The notes below the pieces were generated by a model, which worked only from the letters and a program-made list of their open reading frames with translations, was not told the DNA's origin and did not search any database. DNA of 19,056 nt, from positions 1 to 19,056 of the forward strand of contig CALBVQ010000234.1 of the NCBI GenBank assembly GCA_937969485.1, written 5' to 3'. The DNA is from an uncultured Saprospiraceae bacterium (lineage in GTDB: Bacteria; Bacteroidota; Bacteroidia; Chitinophagales; Saprospiraceae). This document shows positions 1 through 8,009 of this stretch, piece after piece. Position 1 is the first letter of the stretch; each line of letters begins with the position of its first letter. Both the position numbers and the translations under genes were made by a program.

Positions 1-119
1 GTATTCACTTGATTTTACATTAATTAGGTATTTGTACTAACTAATACCGATATTGGAATAATGATGTCAGTAATAGCAGTGCAAGTTTATCAACTTTCGA
101 CGTTAGCTTGCTCGTAATC

Positions 120-176
120 TTTTAACCCGAATTATATATACTTGGGGTTCACGTTCTATAACTCACAACATGAATA
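120..176 (+). repeat. Dispersed repeat, AACCCGAATTAT family, copy A
   Basis: The 16 bases at 120-135 (TTTTAACCCGAATTAT) recur exactly at 5629-5644, in the same orientation. After them come similar blocks, a G-rich GGGGTT and an AACTCA with ACATGAAT or ACATCATGCAT, so the resemblance covers about 57 bp. This copy ends about 17 bp before the acetyltransferase start, so it would lie in its 5' leader or promoter. It has no strong hairpin, unlike the second copy. Function is unknown; it may be a small dispersed repeat or a shared regulatory element. Confidence 0.5.
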
Positions 177-192
177 GGTCTAAAACTAATCA

Positions 193-663
193 ATGAATAC
201 AGTACATATTGTTCCTGCGAGTAAAGAAGATGTAGCATCGATAAAAAAGATTATAGATTCAAGTGAGCTTTTTCCTAGTGAGCTGATTGATGATATGATT
301 GCATCGTATCTAGACAAAACAGCACCGCATGAAATCTGGCTGACTGCCAAACGAAAAGATATAGCAGTAGCAGTGGCATTTTGTGCTCCTGAACCAATGA
401 CTCAAGGCACGTATAATCTATACATGATTGCTGTAGAGAAGGAATTTAGACATAATGGAATAGGGTCTCAACTAATGTCTTTTATTGAAGAAAAACTTGC
501 AACCGAAGGGGTTCGGCTCCTTATTGTAGAGACAGCAGGCACTGATCAATTAATTCTCACAAGAGATTTTTACGATAAGCTGAACTATGAGAGGGTTGGT
601 TATATTCCCAATTTCTATTCGGAAGGAGAAGACAAGGTCATCTTTAGTAAAAGCTTAGTCTAG
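193..663 (+). CDS. GNAT-family N-acetyltransferase
   Basis: A 156-residue protein that would transfer an acetyl group from acetyl-CoA to an unidentified amine. It has the single-domain GNAT layout: a beta-strand ending in YMIAVEKEF, then the acetyl-CoA pyrophosphate loop R86-HN-G-I-G91 followed by a helix (motif A), then LLIVETAG (strand 5) and the C-terminal RDFYDKLNYERVGYIPNFY segment typical of GNATs. Length matches the family. The ATG at 193 is the first good start; no clear Shine-Dalgarno is seen, as is usual in Bacteroidota. The gene is convergent with the helicase gene and their stop regions overlap by 9 bp. The substrate cannot be read from sequence; small-molecule, antibiotic or protein acetylation all remain possible. 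Confidence 0.88.
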   Translation: MNTVHIVPASKEDVASIKKIIDSSELFPSELIDDMIASYLDKTAPHEIWLTAKRKDIAVAVAFCAPEPMTQGTYNLYMIAVEKEFRHNGIGSQLMSFIEEKLATEGVRLLIVETAGTDQLILTRDFYDKLNYERVGYIPNFYSEGEDKVIFSKSLV

Positions 664-2952
664 GATCTGTAGCTTTGCAAATCGAAGCATTATTCGACGT
701 TCAGGGTTGTCAATTTGATCGAAGCGAATAGTTGCAATTCTATTATCTTTAGCTCCGTCCACAGCAACGACTTCACCCTCTCCAAACTTCAGATGTAGTA
801 CTTTCTGTCCTTCTGCAATAAGGTCATTCGAACTTGGTTTGAAATCTGCCGGATCAATATTTAGAACTGGTACTTTAACTTCTTTTAGTGGTCGATAATT
901 ACCTTTAATAGCAGCTCGGGCACGTCCAAAACCGGCAGTTGTATTTCCTACACTTATTATCGAATCGACATTATCTCCGCCAATTTCCTCCAAGAATCTA
1001 CTCACATCATTGTACCGAACTTGTCCAAAGTGATATCTGCTGTTCGCATATGTCAGGGTAAGAAACTTTTCAGCTCTAGTGATCGCCACATAAAACAATC
1101 GTCTTTCCTCATCTAGTTGACGGGGATCACTGACTGAAAGGTAACTAGGGAATAAGTTTTCTTCCATGCCAACTACAAACACCGATTTGTATTCAAGTCC
1201 TTTGGCTGCATGTACGCTCATCAATGTAATGTGATCTACGTTATCTACGTCACTGTTATCCTGATCCGTCAATAAAGTAATATTTTGTAGATATGAAGCA
1301 AGAGATTTATTACTCACTGCATCAAGATCTTGACCTTCTTGTACTTCGTCGGAATCGATAAATTCCTGAATACCGTTCAGCAAAGAGGTGATATTTTCCA
1401 CTCTACTCACTCCTTCAGGAGTTTTGTCTACTTGTAGTAAATCAAGTATTCCACTTTTCTTCGCGATGTAAGATGCCAAGGTGTAAGCGTCTTGAGTCTC
1501 TGCACGTTTGGTAAAATCTTGAATCATATTACCGAAAGATAACAGTGAATTCTTAGCTCTTTTACTGAGATTGACATGAGTCAATGCTTCCCACATGCTC
1601 ACTTCATTCGCATCAGCCATATCCAACACTTTCTGAATAGAGGTGCTACCTAGTCCACGTTTAGGATAATTGATAATTCTTTTCATCGCCTCATTATCTC
1701 GGTAATTCACTGTAAGCCTTAAGTAAGCCACTAGATCTTTGACCTCTTTCCTTTGGTAGAAAGACAATCCACCGTAAATCTTGTATGCGATATTATTTCG
1801 ACGCAAATGTTCTTCAAGCGTTCTAGACTGTGCGTTAGTTCTATATAGAATAGCGATATCACTGTTTTTTAAGTGATATCTATTTTTCTGCTCAATGATC
1901 AAAGAAGCAACCTTTCTACTTTCTTCAGTATCAGAAAGACATTTCTCAATTTTGATCTTTTCTCCTTCGTTATGACTTGTCCAAATCTTCTTTTGAATCT
2001 GATTTTTATTATATGAAATTACATCGTTTGCCGCCTGAACGATATAGTTAGTAGATCTATAATTCTGTTCGAGCTTGAATGTTTGAAGAGTAGGATAGTC
2101 TTGCTCGAATTTCAATATATTCTCTATGGTTGCTCCACGGAAAGAGTAGATACTTTGCGCATCATCTCCTACAATATTGATGTTATGAGGTGATCCATCA
2201 TAGTCAATAAATTGCTTGATGATCTGATATTGCAAGTAGTTGGTATCTTGAAACTCATCCACTAGAACATAGTCGAATTTCTCTTGGTACTTTTCCTTGA
2301 TGTTATCAAAATTCTCGTACAGCAGTCTGAACATCTGTAGAAGTAAATCATCAAAATCCATGGCACCAGCGCGCATCAATTCCTGCGAATACATACTGTA
2401 AATATTTTGGACCATTGGTCTCCTGTTCATTCTATCTTGATTGACCAGTTCTGTATTCGCAGCGTATAGTTTGGGGGTAATTAAGTTACTTTTCGCCATT
2501 GAAATTCTAGAGCGAATTGCAGAAACCTGATACACTTTGGGCTCAAGCCCAAGCTTTTTTATTATTCCTCGGATAACACTCTTGGTATCGTCAGTATCGT
2601 AAATCGTAAAATCATTAGGATACCCTATATTATGAGCATCGTAACGCAAGAATCTAGCAAAAACAGAGTGAAATGTCCCAGCGATCACACGCTTTGCTGC
2701 TGCGCCTACGACTCGCTCTATTCTGTCTTTCATTTCACGCGCGGCCTTGTTTGTAAAGGTCAATGCGAGGATTCTATGTGGCGGAATACCTTGTTGGATT
2801 AAGTAGGCAATTCGGTAGGTAAGTACTCTTGTTTTACCCGATCCAGGTCCTGCGATAACCATTTTAGGACCACTACCAGATGTCACTGCTAATCTTTGAA
2901 TATCATTTAATTCATCAAGATAACTCTTATGATTTACTACTTTCTTCTCCAT
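655..2952 (-). CDS. ATP-dependent DNA helicase, UvrD/PcrA (SF1A) family
   Basis: A 765-residue 3'-5' SF1A helicase used in nucleotide excision and mismatch repair and for clearing stalled RNA polymerase or replication blocks. Visible motifs in order: Q-motif region LNDIQRLAV (15-23), Walker A AGPGSGKT (34-41), motif Ia LTFTNKAA (64-71), AGTFHSVFAR (91-100), Walker B VDEFQDTN (231-238), motif III GDDAQSIYSFRGA (262-274), motif IV QNYRST, motif V LMSVHAAKGLEYK and motif VI VAITRAEK. The last ~55 residues (KVLHLKFGEGEVVAVDG... RFAKL) resemble the C-terminal Tudor-like domain of PcrA/UvrD that contacts RNA polymerase. The start at 2952 lies 16 bp inside the upstream membrane-protein gene, suggesting translational coupling. 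The family match is firm; whether to name it uvrD or pcrA is a convention. Confidence 0.95.
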   Translation of the reverse strand: MEKKVVNHKSYLDELNDIQRLAVTSGSGPKMVIAGPGSGKTRVLTYRIAYLIQQGIPPHRILALTFTNKAAREMKDRIERVVGAAAKRVIAGTFHSVFARFLRYDAHNIGYPNDFTIYDTDDTKSVIRGIIKKLGLEPKVYQVSAIRSRISMAKSNLITPKLYAANTELVNQDRMNRRPMVQNIYSMYSQELMRAGAMDFDDLLLQMFRLLYENFDNIKEKYQEKFDYVLVDEFQDTNYLQYQIIKQFIDYDGSPHNINIVGDDAQSIYSFRGATIENILKFEQDYPTLQTFKLEQNYRSTNYIVQAANDVISYNKNQIQKKIWTSHNEGEKIKIEKCLSDTEESRKVASLIIEQKNRYHLKNSDIAILYRTNAQSRTLEEHLRRNNIAYKIYGGLSFYQRKEVKDLVAYLRLTVNYRDNEAMKRIINYPKRGLGSTSIQKVLDMADANEVSMWEALTHVNLSKRAKNSLLSFGNMIQDFTKRAETQDAYTLASYIAKKSGILDLLQVDKTPEGVSRVENITSLLNGIQEFIDSDEVQEGQDLDAVSNKSLASYLQNITLLTDQDNSDVDNVDHITLMSVHAAKGLEYKSVFVVGMEENLFPSYLSVSDPRQLDEERRLFYVAITRAEKFLTLTYANSRYHFGQVRYNDVSRFLEEIGGDNVDSIISVGNTTAGFGRARAAIKGNYRPLKEVKVPVLNIDPADFKPSSNDLIAEGQKVLHLKFGEGEVVAVDGAKDNRIATIRFDQIDNPERRIMLRFAKLQILD

Positions 2953-5072
2953 ATCTTGTAATGCAGTTCAGATTTTTCAGAATTGTGATGGCAATGCGAG
3001 TAAGTGTCGAACCGTGTGCTTTCTAGTAATTCTCCTGACGAATCCAGGGTGACGATATTAAGGCCTCTGTAATTCACGGCAAGATTTTCATCCCCAACAA
3101 AGATACGCGCCTCATTCCCATTTTCCACATCTGCTGAGTAGATTTCTACAAGTTTTTTCTGTCTTCCATCGTCCTGATCAAAGTAAAGCAAAGTATCGAT
3201 TGTAACTTTTCCGTTATCCTGTGAATTGCCAAATTTTTCTGCTAGTAGTTCTCCATCCTTGAAGATTCCCACGTATGCCTCAGTGTAAGCCAGTTCGGCA
3301 GCTCGACTACCTGTAACATTAAAAAAAGAAATAATCTCAGAGCATGTGTGGAGTTTCCGGCTTGCTTCGTTCTTAACCGAAATAAGTAGGTATGCCCCTT
3401 GGTTTCTTTGGGCGAAAGCCCCAAACTCTTCTGTAGTAACATGTACAGAATCTGGGGTAAAGCTTGAAATTGTTCGCTCTCGATCAGCTAAAAATCTAGA
3501 ATTATGAGGCACAAAAGCATAGTACTCATTAGCTTCTAGAATTTCATGAGATCCAAGATTTATAAGGTTATGAAAATCCTCCAAGTATTTTCCACTTGTG
3601 ACAATCGTAGTAGAATCAAGAAATTGCGGATAATTGGATAGTGTGTCCTTCAAGCCTTGACGGTATTTCTTTCTAAGTGCCAAATCAAAACGCGCCAAGT
3701 GTCCACTGTTAAAAGTAAGCTTATTTTTTACCGCTATTTCTGCGAACGCCATATCGTCACAGTACTTCTTGTAGTTCCTAGTGTGCGGAGGATACATGAT
3801 AAATTTATCAGACATAGCAATTACATCTTCCCAAAACTCCGCTTGAAAACCCTTAATAATTTGGCGAGGCTCAGAAATGTAAGTATCAGGTTTTATTTGA
3901 GGCCAAAAATCTATTACCGTGACAAGTAGCATGGCAAAAAGCCAAATGTATTTATAAGTGTTTTTGATTCGTGAGGTGCTGATCAGCACTAAAATTCCAG
4001 AAAGGAGGAGATAGTGAATCAACCATACGTATCTCCCACTGCCTCTTAGAATCGAAGCGATTTCCATTAATGAAGGAGGTAACTGATAATGCCATATCAA
4101 CTGATCATTTAAAGTAATCTGATTCGAGAGGGAAAAAATAAACATAGCTATTGCTAAGATCAGGATAGGAAGAAACCTCATATTCCATTTCGGTATTTTT
4201 AGTAAATTCTTATACCATAGAAATGGAAAGAACAACATAGAAACCAGTACTCCCAGTCCAAGATAAGCCACACCTTCAAATTGAGTTTCGTGATATCTAG
4301 GTAAAGGAGGTAAAATTCCTCCTTCTGTTTTAGCTGTAAAAAAAGTATTCAAATTAGCAGAAAAGACACCAAATCCTTCCGCTTTCGCTTGTTCACTGTC
4401 CATGATATGATTGCCAATCAGGAGCCAAGCTATCACTATGACTACTATCATAAGCAACATGTTCAGGCCAACCCTAAGCCAGCTTTGTAAATTTACTAGC
4501 CCATGCTTGAAAAAATCGGCAAAAGCAATGGATATCGTAAAAACAATAAGATATGGATGTGTCCACACACTCGCAAAGACGAGTAATCCGTGCTTCCACC
4601 AAGATGACTTGGAATCGGAAGAGAAGTACAGGCATAACCCGGCTAATATCTGCCAATGCGCACATAAATTCATGTGGGCAATTCGATCGAGAAACGTGTA
4701 ACTTATGACAAGCATGCATGAGCTTAACGCCAGCAACCACTCATTCCTTAGCCCTAAATTTTCCAACAATTTATAGGAAAAAACGGCTTGAAGAATATAA
4801 CACAACAGCAACCATAAACCGAAATATTGAAATACCTCAGGTAGCACTCCACTTAACATTTTGGCGGGAACAGCCAACAGAGGGATCGCTCCAGTTAAGC
4901 CTATGCTGACAGTCTCCGGAAAACTATATCCTGCAAACAACCCGAGAGGAAAATGCCAGTCTGAATTTCTATAATAAGCCCAAGCCATGTAGTCTGGTGT
5001 ACGATCACTTCCACTAGACATTAGCCATACATCATTCAGTGGATTCAATGCATCAATACCTATTTTACTCAA
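2937..5072 (-). CDS. Polytopic membrane protein, DUF6311-like (GT-C-type architecture)
   Basis: A large integral membrane protein of 711 residues from the TTG at 5072. About nine or ten hydrophobic segments fill the first ~395 residues, followed by a ~315-residue hydrophilic domain likely outside the cytoplasm. The N-terminal pattern (ALNPLNDVWLMSSGSD, then NSDWHFPLGL, then FQYFGLWLLLCYILQ) resembles my recollection of DUF6311-type proteins, which share the outline of GT-C glycosyltransferases; no catalytic residues can be confirmed. The start is odd. The frame stays open upstream to a stop at 5169-5171, and the extra codons encode a hydrophobic stretch (IPYILFSIAFAFAIFL) that looks like the missing first membrane helix. 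The only NTG codon there is CTG at 5138, 3 bp after the preceding gene's stop, so the true start may be CTG 5138 or another rare codon. The 3' end overlaps the helicase gene by 16 bp. Confidence 0.75.
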   Translation of the reverse strand: MSKIGIDALNPLNDVWLMSSGSDRTPDYMAWAYYRNSDWHFPLGLFAGYSFPETVSIGLTGAIPLLAVPAKMLSGVLPEVFQYFGLWLLLCYILQAVFSYKLLENLGLRNEWLLALSSCMLVISYTFLDRIAHMNLCAHWQILAGLCLYFSSDSKSSWWKHGLLVFASVWTHPYLIVFTISIAFADFFKHGLVNLQSWLRVGLNMLLMIVVIVIAWLLIGNHIMDSEQAKAEGFGVFSANLNTFFTAKTEGGILPPLPRYHETQFEGVAYLGLGVLVSMLFFPFLWYKNLLKIPKWNMRFLPILILAIAMFIFSLSNQITLNDQLIWHYQLPPSLMEIASILRGSGRYVWLIHYLLLSGILVLISTSRIKNTYKYIWLFAMLLVTVIDFWPQIKPDTYISEPRQIIKGFQAEFWEDVIAMSDKFIMYPPHTRNYKKYCDDMAFAEIAVKNKLTFNSGHLARFDLALRKKYRQGLKDTLSNYPQFLDSTTIVTSGKYLEDFHNLINLGSHEILEANEYYAFVPHNSRFLADRERTISSFTPDSVHVTTEEFGAFAQRNQGAYLLISVKNEASRKLHTCSEIISFFNVTGSRAAELAYTEAYVGIFKDGELLAEKFGNSQDNGKVTIDTLLYFDQDDGRQKKLVEIYSADVENGNEARIFVGDENLAVNYRGLNIVTLDSSGELLESTRFDTYSHCHHNSEKSELHYKIWRRK

Positions 5073-5140
5073 GAAAATAGCAAAAGCGAAAGCAATTGAA
5101 AATAATATGTATGGAATATGTTTTCCTCTGGTTTCCAGAA

Positions 5141-5482
5141 CTATTGATTTTGTAATTCCTCCCAGTATTCAGCTGCTCTACGTGTATGAGGTATACAAAT
5201 CGAGCCTCCTACTAAGTTGGCAATCGCAAAGATTTCATACAGTTCTTCCGTCGAAATTCCTTCTTCGTAAGCAGTCCCAAGATGGTACTTAATGCAATCA
5301 TCACATCTCAATACCATTGAAGCGACTAAACCCAGCATTTCTTTTGTTTTTACAGAAAGGGCGCCTTCACCGTAAGTTTGGTGATCTAGACTAAAAAATC
5401 GCTTTAAACTCTTATTATCTTGAGCTAAAATGACCTTATTCATTTTCTCTCGATAGTCATTAAATTCCTTAATCTGCGACAT
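5141..5482 (-). CDS. Carboxymuconolactone decarboxylase / AhpD-like protein
   Basis: A 113-residue all-alpha protein of the CMD/AhpD superfamily. From the ATG at 5482 it reads MSQIKEFNDYREKMNK, then the core KTKEMLGLVASMVLRC60-DD-C63-IKYH67. This CxxCxxxH motif is the redox-active pair of AhpD-like proteins, which reduce peroxiredoxins or related partners. The frame is open to 5623, but the upstream residues are hydrophobic and lysine-rich without family resemblance, and related proteins begin near MSQ, so the internal ATG was chosen. A weak -7-like TATTTTTG lies at 5497-5504 with no convincing -33 box. It is the first gene of a minus-strand cluster leading into the membrane protein and helicase. 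The actual partner or substrate is not deducible. Confidence 0.85.
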   Translation of the reverse strand: MSQIKEFNDYREKMNKVILAQDNKSLKRFFSLDHQTYGEGALSVKTKEMLGLVASMVLRCDDCIKYHLGTAYEEGISTEELYEIFAIANLVGGSICIPHTRRAAEYWEELQNQ

Positions 5483-5628
5483 ACTTTTTTTTCTTGCAAA
5501 AATAGGAATATTGTAGGTAAGAAGTTTCATACTAAGTAGAGTTCGAGTTAAATTGCAGAATACAAATCGAAGAAAAAGAATATTGAGGGGAGCTAGCGAA
5601 AATTTCATATTCAAACTGTCCAATTCGT

Positions 5629-5686
5629 TTTTAACCCGAATTATGTGTTGGGTTTTAGTTATAAGAACTCAAACCCACATCATGCA
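5629..5686 (+). repeat. Dispersed repeat, AACCCGAATTAT family, copy B with hairpin
   Basis: It begins with the same 16 bases as 120-135. It then forms a strong hairpin: GGGTTTTAGTT (5650-5660), loop ATAAG, AACTCAAACCC (5666-5676), with one mismatch in 11 pairs. It sits upstream of the minus-strand AhpD-like gene and is not followed by a T-tract, so it is more likely a dispersed repeat than a terminator. Confidence 0.5.
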
Positions 5687-5981
5687 TTAGAAAATTTATT
5701 ACCTCTTGAACTACCTGCGAAATATAGTGCTTGGCTAATTTTCAATCAATCACTGTAGCGATGCCATGCCTCATTCATAAAAACTTATCTTTCATTGAAA
5801 GTGCAAGTCTCATAACAAAGTGCTGATTAATAAATTAGGTTAAAATGCAAAGAGATGGGAGCACAACACTTCTTTTGAAGTGCAGACGTGGTCACAACGG
5901 CAAACTTAGGTAACAGGCTATAGTTAGATAAAATATAATATACTTCATTTCCTTTCAAGTTTCGCTGCCGTCATATCCTAT

Positions 5982-5993
5982 GAATTGGTATTA
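5982..5993 (-). repeat. Single end of the TAATACCAATTC repeat family
   Basis: GAATTGGTATTA is the exact reverse complement of TAATACCAATTC, the left end of the 161-bp element at 10019-10179 and of the copy at 14854. No matching second end is visible within about 200 bp, so this looks like a decayed or half element. Confidence 0.45.
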
Positions 5994-5996
5994 TGA

Positions 5997-6029
5997 CACA
6001 AAAAAAGCAACCTAAAAACAGGTTGCTTT
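5997..6029 (-). terminator. Rho-independent terminator of the DUF4382 lipoprotein gene
   Basis: A perfect 10-bp stem, AAAGCAACCT (6004-6013) and AGGTTGCTTT (6020-6029), closes a 6-base loop. On the minus strand the stem is followed directly by a run of T. It lies about 230 bp after the lipoprotein stop, so the transcript would have a long 3' untranslated region or another terminator may act earlier. Confidence 0.8.
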
Positions 6030-6255
6030 AACACTAGATATCTATCTAGGGGGGAATTATAATTCACAGTGTGTGATACAGATTGAATAATAATTTGGTA
6101 AATAAATTAAGTTTTATCCTACGTTACTCATCTTCGAAAATAGTTTATAGGGAACGGCTATGCATCCGCTTTCCTCCTTTACTATCATTGAATAATTCCT
6201 TAATTTTTTACCGCAATCATAAAATACAACCTGGATAAGAATTAATTGACATCAC

Positions 6256-7800
6256 TTATTCACAATCGTTTTCAAGTTGATTCAATTTTCCTTGATTATT
6301 TACGTCAATTGTTACATTATCTTCATCAAGTAGCTGAATAGGAAAAACAAAAGACTTTATTTCTTCATCCTCGAGAAGTTGATCGAATTCGTCTTGATCA
6401 TTAGCGGTAAAGGTTTCATTTGAAATTGCCTTTAGATCTACTGGATATACTAGGGTATAACATTCTTGTAAATTTTCAATAAACTCATTAAATTCTTCTT
6501 CCTCTTCATCACAGTCTTCAGTTAATTGAATCAACTCTTCCTCAGAAGTCACATCTATAGTTACATTATCTTCATCAAGTAATTGCAGTGGATATAGAAA
6601 CGAATTTATGTCTTGATCCTCAATCAGCAAGTCTAATTCTTCTTGACTAGCCACTGTATAAGTTGTATTATCATCTGACAAAACATCTATAGGAAAGACA
6701 AACGAAAAGCACTCTTGAATGTCTTCAACAAACTCTTCAAAATCATCATCGCCGTCTTCCTCACAATTTTCAGCAAGCTCTTCTAAATCGTCGTTGTTCT
6801 CTACACTAGATGTTAATCCATCATTACTAACAACGTCAATAGGTAGTAACACTGCTTCGTAATCTTCGTTTTCGATTACTTCAACAAGTGAAATAGAATC
6901 AACAACTTCAATCGTGTCCGTTTCATTGTATACCTGAATAGGGAAAATTACAGAATAGCATTCTAACAGTTCTTCTAATTCTTCAAGGTTATCTTCAATA
7001 TCTCCACCGCTATTTTCATCATCACAATCTTTAATTAGTTGCTTGAATTGTCCATTGTTATCAACTGTTGTATTCAAGCCATCAACATCTTGTAATGTTA
7101 CTGGATAATCTATGCTCTTTATATCGTTATTTATCAAGGCGTCTGTCAGCTCCTCATCGTTATTGACTGTGATTTTGTCATTAGTCTTGGTTAAGAGGGT
7201 GTAAGGATACACAAGTGTGTAACATCCTGCTATGTCTTCAATAAAATCCTCTACAAAATCAGTATTTCCACCTTGATTGTTGTTTTTTGTTCCTTTGAAT
7301 TTAATTACAGGCTTCAAAAAGTACTCTCCATTAACTTCAATAATTGATGTACACGCGAAAAAGTCTACTATAAAATCCGCACTTTCATCAAATTGATCAA
7401 GGTTAATGTTAACTTTTACAAGGCTGTCTCCTTTCAATTCCAAAGGAAACTCTTGTCCATCAACCACAATAGAGTTTGCATCGCCAAGTTCCAAATAGAT
7501 AGATTCGATATCTTCCAATTCAACATTCCCTTCAGCTAGCAAGGTATCAACGCCATTGGTGAATTCTAGTAAGTTATACACGCCTACAGCTGTATTCAAT
7601 TCAATTTTGAAACCGTCCATATCTTCTACAATGACGTTAACTATTTCAACATTTACTTCCTCAGCTTCAAAAGGACAGTCTGTCAAGTAGATCCCAAGCA
7701 TCTTGTTAGCATCGTTAGGGTTTTTTGTCTCATCTACACAACTTGTGGCAAAAGCAACAAGCAATATCATACTTATAATAGAGAGTAATTTATTCATCAT
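6256..7800 (-). CDS. Lipoprotein: DUF4382 domain plus four Cys-bracketed repeats
   Basis: A predicted surface or periplasmic lipoprotein of about 514 residues from the ATG at 7800. The signal peptide MNKLLSIISMILLVAFATSC ends in a lipobox (FATS|C). The frame is open to 7854, but the extra residues precede the signal, so 7800 or 7797 is preferred. The DUF4382 domain follows (LGIYLTDCPFEAEEVNVEI, GVYNLLEFTNGVDTLLAEG, FLKPVIKFKG). Then come four tandem units of 83-88 residues, each opening with C-[YF]-x-x-[VI]-[YF]-P and closing with a second Cys 65-66 residues later (pairs 211/277, 299/364, 382/448, 465/531, counted from 7854). Each unit contains two similar halves around a YP/FP-[IVL] strand motif. 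The sequence is very acidic. It lies downstream of the ECF sigma locus and has its own ECF-like promoter. I infer an envelope adhesin or structural role; function is unknown. Confidence 0.85.
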   Translation of the reverse strand: MMNKLLSIISMILLVAFATSCVDETKNPNDANKMLGIYLTDCPFEAEEVNVEIVNVIVEDMDGFKIELNTAVGVYNLLEFTNGVDTLLAEGNVELEDIESIYLELGDANSIVVDGQEFPLELKGDSLVKVNINLDQFDESADFIVDFFACTSIIEVNGEYFLKPVIKFKGTKNNNQGGNTDFVEDFIEDIAGCYTLVYPYTLLTKTNDKITVNNDEELTDALINNDIKSIDYPVTLQDVDGLNTTVDNNGQFKQLIKDCDDENSGGDIEDNLEELEELLECYSVIFPIQVYNETDTIEVVDSISLVEVIENEDYEAVLLPIDVVSNDGLTSSVENNDDLEELAENCEEDGDDDFEEFVEDIQECFSFVFPIDVLSDDNTTYTVASQEELDLLIEDQDINSFLYPLQLLDEDNVTIDVTSEEELIQLTEDCDEEEEEFNEFIENLQECYTLVYPVDLKAISNETFTANDQDEFDQLLEDEEIKSFVFPIQLLDEDNVTIDVNNQGKLNQLENDCE

Positions 7801-7908
7801 TAAAAATTTTATTAATATGTTTAATTCCATTTTGGTGTTTCGAATCACAAGCAAGGATGAAAGCCATCATGTTAACAAGAATCTAGGTTGTGATTTCAAA
7901 CTAAAATG

Positions 7909-7922
7909 GTATAAGCTTATAC
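7909..7922. promoter_or_regulatory. 14-bp perfect palindrome overlapping the lipoprotein -10
   Basis: GTATAAGCTTATAC is a perfect inverted repeat. It shares bases 7918-7922 with the proposed -10 box CGTATA (7918-7923), so a protein bound here could block or modulate that promoter. Six-base-plus AT palindromes also arise by chance, so an operator is only a suggestion. Confidence 0.35.
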
Positions 7923-7948
7923 GAGACTAGTTTATTGAAAGGTTGCAA
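7918..7948 (-). promoter_or_regulatory. ECF-type promoter of the lipoprotein gene
   Basis: On the minus strand, TTGCAACC (7948-7941) is followed after 17 bases by CGTATA (7923-7918). The same two boxes, with a 16-base spacer, precede the ECF sigma gene (9916-9887). A -35 containing AACC and a -10 beginning CGT are the general form of ECF promoters. Transcription would start near 7910, giving a leader of about 110 bases before the ATG at 7800. The nearby ECF sigma factor is the natural candidate. Confidence 0.6.
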
Positions 7949-7990
7949 AAAGAATAGAAATTTGTTTTTAGAGCAGGATAGCTGAATTAA

Positions 7991-8008
7991 TTGTAAGATA
8001 TCTTACAA
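7991..8008. promoter_or_regulatory. 18-bp perfect palindrome between the barrel and lipoprotein genes
   Basis: TTGTAAGATATCTTACAA is a perfect palindrome, 2 bp after the stop of the membrane/barrel gene and about 43 bp upstream of the lipoprotein -35 box. A related 17-bp imperfect copy (TTGTAAGAT then TCTTATGA on the minus strand) lies at 9931-9947, just upstream of the ECF sigma promoter. No T-run follows, so it is a poor terminator. A shared operator for the two promoters is possible. Confidence 0.45.
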
Positions 8009-8009
8009 A

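Larger units (their letters stand above)
5483..6255. other. Gene-poor intergenic region with repeats and a terminator
   Basis: No convincing coding region lies here on either strand. From left to right it contains the likely 5' flank of the AhpD-like gene, the AACCCGAATTAT repeat copy B (5629-5686), a short hairpin CACTTC-TTTT-GAAGTG (5867-5882), a single GAATTGGTATTA repeat end (5982-5993), the terminator of the downstream lipoprotein gene (5997-6029) and an interrupted palindrome CTAGATA-TC-TATCTAG (6034-6049) next to a run of six G. The rest is featureless AT-rich sequence. Confidence 0.6.

Noticed and set aside
655..663. 9-bp overlap of the acetyltransferase and helicase 3' ends
   Set aside because: Short convergent overlaps are common in compact genomes; no sign of a special function.
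6004..6029. GCAACC/GGTTGC boxes resembling the ECF -35
   Set aside because: They are the two arms of a terminator hairpin, and no CGTATA box lies at promoter spacing.
5483..6255. Possible riboswitch or small RNA in the gene-poor region
   Set aside because: Only short hairpins seen; no conserved riboswitch core could be recognised by eye.
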